This document shows positions 33,726-39,602 of a stretch of DNA of 39,602 nt, piece after piece (position 1 is the first letter of the stretch; every line of letters starts with the position of its first letter). Under the pieces are notes generated by a model. That model did no database searches, was not told where the DNA came from, and was given only the letters and a program-made list of their open reading frames with translations. Where the stretch lies: contig JAAYVN010000064.1 in the NCBI GenBank assembly GCA_012517155.1, positions 1-39,602 on the forward strand, given 5' to 3'. The position numbers and the translations under genes are program-made. Source of the DNA: Ignavibacteriales bacterium (GTDB lineage Bacteria > Bacteroidota > Ignavibacteria > Ignavibacteriales > Ignavibacteriaceae).

Positions 33726-34457
33726 TCAAGTCAAATCTACTATTTCAAAAACTCCGTTCTCAAAACGTCCGTAGCAAGGCTGCCTGAGCCACGTTCCAAG
33801 ATTAATATAAGTACCATTTTTGTATTTAATAAACTTCCTCCGGTGCAGATGCCCGAAAATCACAAAGTCAAATCCGCTGTCAATCATCTCCTCAGCTTTC
33901 TGGGTAAGCCCGTCAAGTTCGCCGTAATCCTTTCCGGATGTATATTTCCTGCTTTTTTTACTAGTTCCGCTGGCAATCCTGATTCCAAGATCCGGGTGAA
34001 TCAGGGAAAAAAGGAATTGAGCGACCCGGTTTCTGAGCACTTTTTTCACAATCAGATAACCGTAATCATTCTTAACCAATCCGTCGCCGTGCCCAAGATA
34101 GAATTTTCTGCCATTTAACGTAAGACTCACTTCCTCAGGGTAAAGTTTCACACCAAGATCCCGGGTAAAAAAGTCGCGATGCAGGAAATCGTGATTTCCT
34201 ATAAAATAGTGAACCGTAATTCCCTTTTGGACCAGTGTGTGGATAGCCGTAAGTGTGCGGAAATACCCTTTTTGATAAACCCGCCGGTATTCAAACCAGT
34301 AGTCAAACAAGTCTCCCATAATAAAGAGTTCATCACAATTTCCGGAAGCAAACTCAAGGAATTCGAGTAGTTTGTCCTCTTTTGCTTTCTCCTTTTCGGG
34401 AGTATCCAGACCCAGATGGATATCCGAAATAAAAAAGTAGCGCTTGTCCCCGTTCAT
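33726..34457 (-). CDS. lpxH: UDP-2,3-diacylglucosamine diphosphatase
   Basis: This 243-residue calcineurin-like phosphoesterase is an LpxH-type enzyme of lipid A synthesis, which cleaves UDP-2,3-diacylglucosamine to lipid X. The metal motifs are FFISDIHLG (8-16), FIMGDLFDYWFEYR near 45-58, HYFIGNHDFLHRDFF near 79-93, YLGHGDGLVKNDYGY near 118-132 and VIFGHLHRRKF near 200-210. The DYWFEYR and TGLV-type stretches favour LpxH over LpxI or a general phosphatase, so the organism should have an LPS outer membrane. The gene overlaps the upstream peptidase by four bases (ATGA). Confidence 0.88.
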   Translation of the reverse strand: MNGDKRYFFISDIHLGLDTPEKEKAKEDKLLEFLEFASGNCDELFIMGDLFDYWFEYRRVYQKGYFRTLTAIHTLVQKGITVHYFIGNHDFLHRDFFTRDLGVKLYPEEVSLTLNGRKFYLGHGDGLVKNDYGYLIVKKVLRNRVAQFLFSLIHPDLGIRIASGTSKKSRKYTSGKDYGELDGLTQKAEEMIDSGFDFVIFGHLHRRKFIKYKNGTYINLGTWLRQPCYGRFENGVFEIVDLT

Positions 34458-36112
34458 TCAGACTCCTTTTCATTAAATGAGGCAAGGACTCTGGTATCGG
34501 GATCAAATGAAATTGTCTGCAACTCATCTTTGAGTTCAACGGTAATGGATTTTTCCCTTTCATCCATCAGAACAAACACTCTTTCGCTTCTTCTTTTCTC
34601 ATAATTTATCACAATGTCCACAGGTATCCGGTAAACCGGAAACTTATCCTGAATCTGACTAAGTTTAATTTGCAAATATACTCTATTATTCTCTTTTTTC
34701 AATGATTTGGACCACTCAATCACCGGGATATTATCCCCCTTAAAAACCCACTGATCAAAGAACCAGTCCAGATCCATCTCCGAAACCTCCTTAGCCAGGG
34801 CAACAAAGTCAAATGTAGATGCGTTTTTGTATTTGTACTTTTGATAGTACTCCCTCAGGAGGCGGAAGAAGTAAAGATCCCCGATCTCGTTTCTTAACAT
34901 ATGCAGCACCCAAGCCCCTTTGTCGTAAACCATTCTGCCGAAAAGCTCAGGCGGGTCATATAGCGTACCGGCAAAGTGAATTGAGTATATCCTGTTCATA
35001 TTGGCAGACAGCGCTCCTTTTCCGTATAGAGCTTCATCATAGAGGGCTTCGGAATAAGTTGCAAACCCCTCGTTCAGCCAGATATCTTTCCAGGAGGCGG
35101 GACCCACTGCATTTCCCCACCATTGATGAGCGAGCTCATGCACAAGGATATCGTTAAAGTACTTGCGTCCGGTTACCAGTTTATACCCGATGGAGGTGAT
35201 TGTCTGATGTTCCAGTGCCCCGTTCATCCAGAGGAATTCGGTAACGCCGTACTTTTCATCAATAAAAGGATATTCGCCGAACAACTCCGCAAAGACCCTG
35301 ATCATAGCGGGATGGTCTTCCCAGTCAATCATTGCTTCTTTCTGATGTTCTTTCACAGGAAAGTAGTGTAATTCCATCTTTTCATTCCGGAGACCCGTAT
35401 AGGTATCCGTAAAATGGGCGTAGTCGGAAATATTCACAGAAATAAGATAAGTGGAAATTGGATATTTTGTTTGCCAGTGATAAGTTTTTTTTGATCCTTT
35501 GGGATAAACGCCAATCAGTTTACCGTTGGAAACCGAAACAAGCCCGGAATCGGCGGTGATTTTAATATCGAGCAGAGCCTTATCGGTCGGTAAATCGTTT
35601 GAGGGGAACCACCTGCTTGCGCTCATCGGTTCATTAATTGTGTACATAAGAGGGTTTGTGTTGATCTCTCCAAAGATAAAGGACGTATGTCCCTCCATAA
35701 CCGGAGTTCCCCTGTATGTAACGGAGACCGTCACCGTATCCTCCGTTTTAATTTTTTCCTGGATATAAATTTTATTGCCGTATTCCGAGAATAATGTTTC
35801 CGCTCCATTCAGAGCCACCCGGAGGATATCCATATTATCAAAGAAGTTGAGGACAATCGAATCCGCCTGTCCCGTTGCAGTTAGCACGGCAGTGCCGTAA
35901 ATTATCTTGTTCCGGTGATCAGCAAGAATATCAAGATCGTAATGGAGGATATCCAGTTTTTTCTGTTCCGGATGGATATACTCCTCCTCATCATTCTGCA
36001 TATTATCCAACAAATTTCCGTTTGCGCTGTTGCAGGCAAGTGAACGCATGGAAACATCCCCAAGGAAAGCAATTATAAGCGAGATAAGATAAATTAAGAA
36101 ACTTTTTTTCAT
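34454..36112 (-). CDS. M1 family metallopeptidase (aminopeptidase N-like)
   Basis: The 552-residue protein has a signal-peptide-like N-terminus (FLIYLISLIIAFLGDVSM) and the M1 fold. An N-terminal beta domain carries IHYDL-type DILHYDLDILAD. The exopeptidase block is here MNGALEHQTITS in place of GAMEN. The zinc site HELAHQWWGN (near residue 325) has its third ligand in NEGFATYSEAL, 18-22 residues on. A helical part (KYKYKNASTFDFV) and a C-terminal beta domain follow. It lacks the long C-terminal helical domain of E. coli PepN. It probably trims peptides in the periplasm or at the surface. The replacement of the usual GxMEN by GALEH is notable but seen in some relatives. Confidence 0.88.
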   Translation of the reverse strand: MKKSFLIYLISLIIAFLGDVSMRSLACNSANGNLLDNMQNDEEEYIHPEQKKLDILHYDLDILADHRNKIIYGTAVLTATGQADSIVLNFFDNMDILRVALNGAETLFSEYGNKIYIQEKIKTEDTVTVSVTYRGTPVMEGHTSFIFGEINTNPLMYTINEPMSASRWFPSNDLPTDKALLDIKITADSGLVSVSNGKLIGVYPKGSKKTYHWQTKYPISTYLISVNISDYAHFTDTYTGLRNEKMELHYFPVKEHQKEAMIDWEDHPAMIRVFAELFGEYPFIDEKYGVTEFLWMNGALEHQTITSIGYKLVTGRKYFNDILVHELAHQWWGNAVGPASWKDIWLNEGFATYSEALYDEALYGKGALSANMNRIYSIHFAGTLYDPPELFGRMVYDKGAWVLHMLRNEIGDLYFFRLLREYYQKYKYKNASTFDFVALAKEVSEMDLDWFFDQWVFKGDNIPVIEWSKSLKKENNRVYLQIKLSQIQDKFPVYRIPVDIVINYEKRRSERVFVLMDEREKSITVELKDELQTISFDPDTRVLASFNEKESE

Positions 36113-36123
36113 TTTGCCGGCAA

Positions 36124-37443
36124 CTACCCGATAATATAGAAATATAAAATGAGTAATAAATTAACTACGATGAACGATGTAAAACCGAGTGTCACATTCC
36201 TTCTTAGTTCCCTGTGTCCGGTAATTGCGGAGAGTGCAAATTTAAGGAGCGAATTTGCCAGCAGGGCAAGCAATATTCCCTTGGCCGCGGTAATCTCGTT
36301 AAAACTCTTTCCGGCGAGCTGACTGACTGAAAGAACAATTGCGTCAATATTCGGTAGACCGGAAATAAAGCTGACCAGCAGAACACCCTTCTCCCCGAAA
36401 TAGATCTGCGAAAGTTTTGATACAAAAAGTATTGCTCCGAAAATCAATCCGAAAAAGAGGGCGCTTTTAAGTTCAAAAGGATTCTTAACAACCGTTTCAC
36501 CGTTTAGTGCGGCGGTCTTGGTCTGTCTCCAGAGTATCACACTGTGCAGCACCCCCACCGCGGTAAGGATTACAAGGGGGATTAGCATGGTCATAGCCAG
36601 GGAAGCGTTAACCACGTATATTTCCAAAAACACTTTAGGATAGACAATTGTACATGCAAGGATAATACCCGCCGCATAATTTTTAACCACCCCCACATTC
36701 GCGTTGCTTTTTTTGGAATAAGCGAAAGTAAGTGCAGTACTGGAAACGAATCCGCCGAAGATACCTGTGTATTTAATCCCCTTCTGATAGCCGATGAACT
36801 TGGTAAGCAGGTAACCAAGGAAACTGATCCCCGCAATGAATATAACCATATACCAGATAATCCTGGGATTAAGAATATTATGCGGTCCAAAGGTTTTATC
36901 GGGAAGCAGAGGGAGGATAATGATGGTTACCAAAGAAAGTTTAAGGAAGGCAAATATATCCTCCTCATTGATTTTCTCAACGAAAGTATGCACCTGCGTT
37001 TTGAGGGAAAGAAGTGCCGCCACAATAATTGCAATGATTGCGGAAAGGAGGATAATATTCCAGAAAATCATTCCGCTGAGAATGAATACGAGAATTGCGG
37101 CAAGCTCGGTGGTAATACCCAGCTGCCCCTCCCTGGCGGTTACAAAGTAGGATATCGAGACAATCATTATAAAAGTAAAGAAAAACACCGGGTACATCCA
37201 TAATGATATAATCGAGGAGAGCATTGCAGCCACGTAACCAAAGAGGGCTATTATAGGGAAAGTCCTCGCCCCGGCAAAGCTATTCTGATCCTTGCCTCTG
37301 GAGAACTCCCTTTCCATGCCAATCAGCAAGCCAATCAGCAGTGCAATTCCCAACCTTTGCGCAAGCAGCCCCAGTTCAGGGAGCGAACTTTCGAAACCGT
37401 AGGTCAGGAATTCTTTTGTTACAGTTTGCAGGGAGTCGTTCAT
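36124..37443 (-). CDS. MgtC/SapB and DUF4010 domain membrane protein
   Basis: The 439-residue protein has about 12 hydrophobic segments. The N-terminal third carries the MgtC/SapB signature LLIGLLIGMEREFSRG followed by AGARTFPIIALFGYVAAML. The rest matches the DUF4010 domain, with FLGYLLTKFIGYQKGIKYTGIFGGFVSSTALTFAYSKKS and SFISGLPNIDAIVLSVSQL. This fusion is common in Gram-negative bacteria, and its transport or signalling role is unknown. MgtC proteins are linked to magnesium limitation. It overlaps the aldehyde dehydrogenase stop by one base and precedes the peptidase by 11 bases. Confidence 0.87.
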   Translation of the reverse strand: MNDSLQTVTKEFLTYGFESSLPELGLLAQRLGIALLIGLLIGMEREFSRGKDQNSFAGARTFPIIALFGYVAAMLSSIISLWMYPVFFFTFIMIVSISYFVTAREGQLGITTELAAILVFILSGMIFWNIILLSAIIAIIVAALLSLKTQVHTFVEKINEEDIFAFLKLSLVTIIILPLLPDKTFGPHNILNPRIIWYMVIFIAGISFLGYLLTKFIGYQKGIKYTGIFGGFVSSTALTFAYSKKSNANVGVVKNYAAGIILACTIVYPKVFLEIYVVNASLAMTMLIPLVILTAVGVLHSVILWRQTKTAALNGETVVKNPFELKSALFFGLIFGAILFVSKLSQIYFGEKGVLLVSFISGLPNIDAIVLSVSQLAGKSFNEITAAKGILLALLANSLLKFALSAITGHRELRRNVTLGFTSFIVVNLLLILYFYIIG

Positions 37444-38807
37444 TATTTTATATAGACTGTTTTAATATTAACAAATTCTTTAATACCGTAGAGTGAAAGT
37501 TCCCTGCCGAAACCGCTTTCCTTGATACCGCCGAACGGAAGGCGGGGGTCGGACTTGACGAATGAATTCACAAAACAGCTGCCTGCATCAAGTTTATACT
37601 TGGCAATTTCCTCCCCCTTTTTTATATCCTGCGTAAACACAGCCGCACCCAGGCCAAAACTGGTATCATTTGCAACGAAAATGGCTTCATCCTCGTTCCT
37701 GACTTTAATCACTGAGGCAACCGGACCGAACAACTCCTCGTGATAAGCGGGCATGCCTTTCTTAACATTCACCAGTATAGTAGGCGGATAATAAGCGCCT
37801 TTAATATCGGGAATCACCCCGCCCAGCAGCACTTCAGCGCCAAGCTCAACACTCCTGCGCACCTGGGAATGGAGTTCATCGCGCAGATCCTCCCGCGCCT
37901 GCGGACCAATATCGTTTGAAGGATCAAGGGGATCTCCCATTTTCTTTGAATTCATTTTTTTCACAAAGAGTTTAAGAAATTCGTCGTAAACCTTTTCCGT
38001 AACAATAAAACGCTTGGCAGCAATGCAACTCTGCCCCCCGTTAAGAAGCCGTGCCGTGGCACAGGTATCTGCTGCCGATTCAAGATCCGCGTCGTCAAGA
38101 ATCAGATATGGGTCACTCCCCCCAAGTTCGAGTACTACTTTTTTAAGCACACTCACCGAAGCGGTAGCCACACTTATCCCCGCAGGAGTACTTCCCGTAA
38201 GAGTAACCCCTTTGATTCTCGGATCCTTAATAATATTCTCAACCCTTTTAGAGCTGACAAGCAAAGTGGAGAAAACCCCGTCTGGAAAACCTGCATCCCT
38301 GAATACGTTTTCTATAGCCAAAGCACAACCTGAGACGTTGGAAGAATGTTTAAGCAGACCGGTATTACCTGCCATCAAGCCGGGGGCTGCAAACCGGAAA
38401 ACCTGCCAGAACGGAAAATTCCAGGGCATAACAGCGAGTATCACCCCCAGGGGTCTGCAGGTAATAAAACTTTTTTTCGCATCAGTCTCAACCAATTCAT
38501 CCTTCAGGAACTCATCAGCGTTAGCAGCGTAATAAGTGCATACCCAGGCACATTTGTCAATCTCAGCGCGGGACTGAATAATTGGTTTGCCCATTTCGAG
38601 CGTCATCAGTTCAGCCAGAAATTCTCTTCTTTTACAAAGAACATCCGAAGCGTTTTTCATAAGCCTGCTCCGTTCGGTAAAAGGAGCTTCACTCCAGGCA
38701 AGGAATGCAGAGTCCGCCTTGTCAATTATTGCATTAACCTTTTCATCGCTGTACTCATCGTACTCCTCGATAACCGAGGAGAAAGCAGGATTAACAGATA
38801 ACAACAT
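37443..38807 (-). CDS. NAD(P)-dependent aldehyde dehydrogenase, succinate-semialdehyde dehydrogenase type
   Basis: The 454-residue protein has the aldehyde dehydrogenase blocks GVILAVMPWNFPFWQVFRFAAP, VTLTGSTPAG, the general base in VLELGGSDPYLIL (Glu near 227), the nucleophile in NGGQSCIAAKRF (Cys near 259), EELFGPVASV and LPFGGIKESGFGRE. It is short at the N-terminus compared with E. coli GabD and resembles the GabD1/Sad-type group of about 455 residues, so succinate semialdehyde is the likely but unproven substrate. No GABA transaminase gene is adjacent. It lies between the phosphatase gene (13-base gap) and the MgtC-like gene. Confidence 0.93.
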   Translation of the reverse strand: MLLSVNPAFSSVIEEYDEYSDEKVNAIIDKADSAFLAWSEAPFTERSRLMKNASDVLCKRREFLAELMTLEMGKPIIQSRAEIDKCAWVCTYYAANADEFLKDELVETDAKKSFITCRPLGVILAVMPWNFPFWQVFRFAAPGLMAGNTGLLKHSSNVSGCALAIENVFRDAGFPDGVFSTLLVSSKRVENIIKDPRIKGVTLTGSTPAGISVATASVSVLKKVVLELGGSDPYLILDDADLESAADTCATARLLNGGQSCIAAKRFIVTEKVYDEFLKLFVKKMNSKKMGDPLDPSNDIGPQAREDLRDELHSQVRRSVELGAEVLLGGVIPDIKGAYYPPTILVNVKKGMPAYHEELFGPVASVIKVRNEDEAIFVANDTSFGLGAAVFTQDIKKGEEIAKYKLDAGSCFVNSFVKSDPRLPFGGIKESGFGRELSLYGIKEFVNIKTVYIK

Positions 38808-38820
38808 AACTTCCTCGCAT

Positions 38821-39602
38821 TTAATTTTTCTTTATAACCACAATGGTCTTATCGTCCGAATAAGTTCCTTTAGCATTGAACTTAATAACCTTTTCCATCA
38901 GTCTGAGTGCCATATCCTTTGGGGGAAGCTTTCGTAATTTAAAGAAAAGTTCCCGCACCCGTTCCTCTCCAAAGTCCTCCTCTTTTTCATTAGTAGAATC
39001 GCACAAACCGTCGGAATAAATAAGCAGGACATCCCCCTTCTCAAAAATAACACTTTCCGTAGCGTAATGGGCTTTAGGAGCGACGCCAAGGACAGGACCG
39101 GTAGGATTAAGGAGCCTGAGTTCATTACTTTTCCGTTTAAGGAACAGAGGAGGATTATGCCCGGCATTGGCAAAAAGGCAGAGTCCGGAAGAATCATTTG
39201 ACAACTCGCAATAAAAGAGTGAACTGAACTTATCGTCCTTGAAAATCTTATTTACGAGTTTATTCAGTTTCCTCATCAGGGGAGTAATCTTGATTTCAAA
39301 ATTCATAGCCATTCTGAGAGCGCCGGAGATGTACATGGCTTCCGCTGCGGCGGCAACCCCTTTACTGGCGGCGTCACCAAGCGTAATTCCAACGCGGTCC
39401 CCCTCCCCGCCAATTTCCAGATAATCAAAAAAGTCCCCCCCCACATATTCGGAAGGGACGGTAAGTCCGTAAATTTCATAATCATGAAAGAAATACTCAT
39501 GTTCCGGAAGGATGCTTCTCTGGAGCTGACGCGCCTTATCAATCTTATCGAAGAGGTCACGCTGACTTGAGGAAGCGCGCCACTGTTTTATCTTGCTGGT
39601 CA
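38821..39602 (-). CDS. RsbU/SpoIIE-type PP2C protein phosphatase, 3' part of the gene
   Basis: The frame is open from the right edge of the window to the stop at 38821, so the 5' part is outside. The visible 260 residues include the linker DLFDKIDKARQLQRSILPEHEY and a full SpoIIE-family PP2C domain. That domain shows the metal ligands in VGGDFFDY, GITLGDAASKGVAAA, the block FANAGHNPPLFL, LLIYSDGLCDSTN and the closing SDDKTIVVIKK. Such phosphatases dephosphorylate anti-sigma-antagonists in partner-switching systems; the missing N-terminus would hold the sensor (GAF, PAS or HAMP). It must begin beyond the edge, not at the internal GTG at 39444, which would cut the first metal motif. Confidence 0.9.
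   Translation of the reverse strand, partial: TSKIKQWRASSSQRDLFDKIDKARQLQRSILPEHEYFFHDYEIYGLTVPSEYVGGDFFDYLEIGGEGDRVGITLGDAASKGVAAAAEAMYISGALRMAMNFEIKITPLMRKLNKLVNKIFKDDKFSSLFYCELSNDSSGLCLFANAGHNPPLFLKRKSNELRLLNPTGPVLGVAPKAHYATESVIFEKGDVLLIYSDGLCDSTNEKEEDFGEERVRELFFKLRKLPPKDMALRLMEKVIKFNAKGTYSDDKTIVVIKKN

Noticed and set aside
38014-38532. A 172-residue plus-strand frame opposite the aldehyde dehydrogenase gene.
   Set aside because: The minus frame has all catalytic motifs of an aldehyde dehydrogenase; the plus frame is Ser/Ala-rich noise from its complement.
1-39602. Mobile elements, CRISPR arrays, prophage or genomic island borders.
   Set aside because: No transposase, integrase, phage or cas-like gene and no regularly spaced repeat was seen. 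The single tRNA has no attachment-site-like repeat that I could find by eye.

Overview
The window is a 39.6 kb stretch of ordinary bacterial chromosome with moderate-to-low GC. It is densely packed, almost entirely coded on the minus strand, and shows no insertion sequence, prophage, integrase or CRISPR array. The organism is most likely a Gram-negative member of the FCB group near Ignavibacteria/Chlorobi. Four things suggest this: an LpxH lipid A enzyme; a large secreted protein ending in a type IX secretion (T9SS) sorting domain with an NYPNPFNP motif; a folE/PTPS/sepiapterin-reductase-like pterin set recalling Chlorobium; and frequent AGGAG-type ribosome binding sites, which classical Bacteroidia mostly lack. 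This placement is inference from gene families, not from a marker-gene tree.

Region 1 (1-18131, all minus) is one long run of genes. In transcription order it holds a YmdB-like phosphoesterase, folD, deoC, a small membrane protein, a lone HicB-like protein, trmH, aroA, a MalK/UgpC-type ATPase, a SPOR-domain protein, an SGNH esterase-like protein, a fatty-acyl-AMP-ligase-like enzyme, an acyl carrier protein, an MBOAT acyltransferase, purC, a DUF971 protein, pgsA, pgpA, cinA, thpR, recA, recX and a gene cut by the window edge. The SPOR-SGNH-ligase-carrier-MBOAT block (6101-11857) has the parts list of a Dlt-like or AlgI-like envelope acylation system and is the best candidate for an undescribed system.

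Region 2 (18146-21557) is a stress-type module: an ECF sigma factor, a membrane protein in the anti-sigma position and a small secreted helical protein on minus, flanked by a secreted NHL-repeat protein and a Spy/CpxP-like protein on plus. Three copies of one two-part promoter motif, TTRAACC-N16-WGTCTAA, sit upstream of the sigma gene and of both plus-strand genes, so they look like one small autoregulated regulon.

Region 3 (21556-24538, minus) is a six-gene operon: peroxiredoxin, rhodanese, Bcp peroxiredoxin, a PTPS-type 6-pyruvoyltetrahydropterin synthase, folE and an SDR. The last three could make a tetrahydrobiopterin-type cofactor.

Region 4 (24733-31474, minus) holds the T9SS-exported beta-helix protein with its own promoter and terminator, then the squalene genes hpnC-hpnD-hpnE directly behind a tRNA-Leu(CAG). 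hpnC is intact as a reading frame but has no ATG, GTG or TTG where its start must lie.

Region 5 (31482-39602, minus) carries a class A penicillin-binding protein, lpxH, an M1 aminopeptidase, an MgtC/DUF4010 membrane protein, an aldehyde dehydrogenase and the 3' part of an RsbU/SpoIIE-type phosphatase gene that runs off the window. No stretch longer than 300 bases lacks a gene; the longest gap is 24539-24790.
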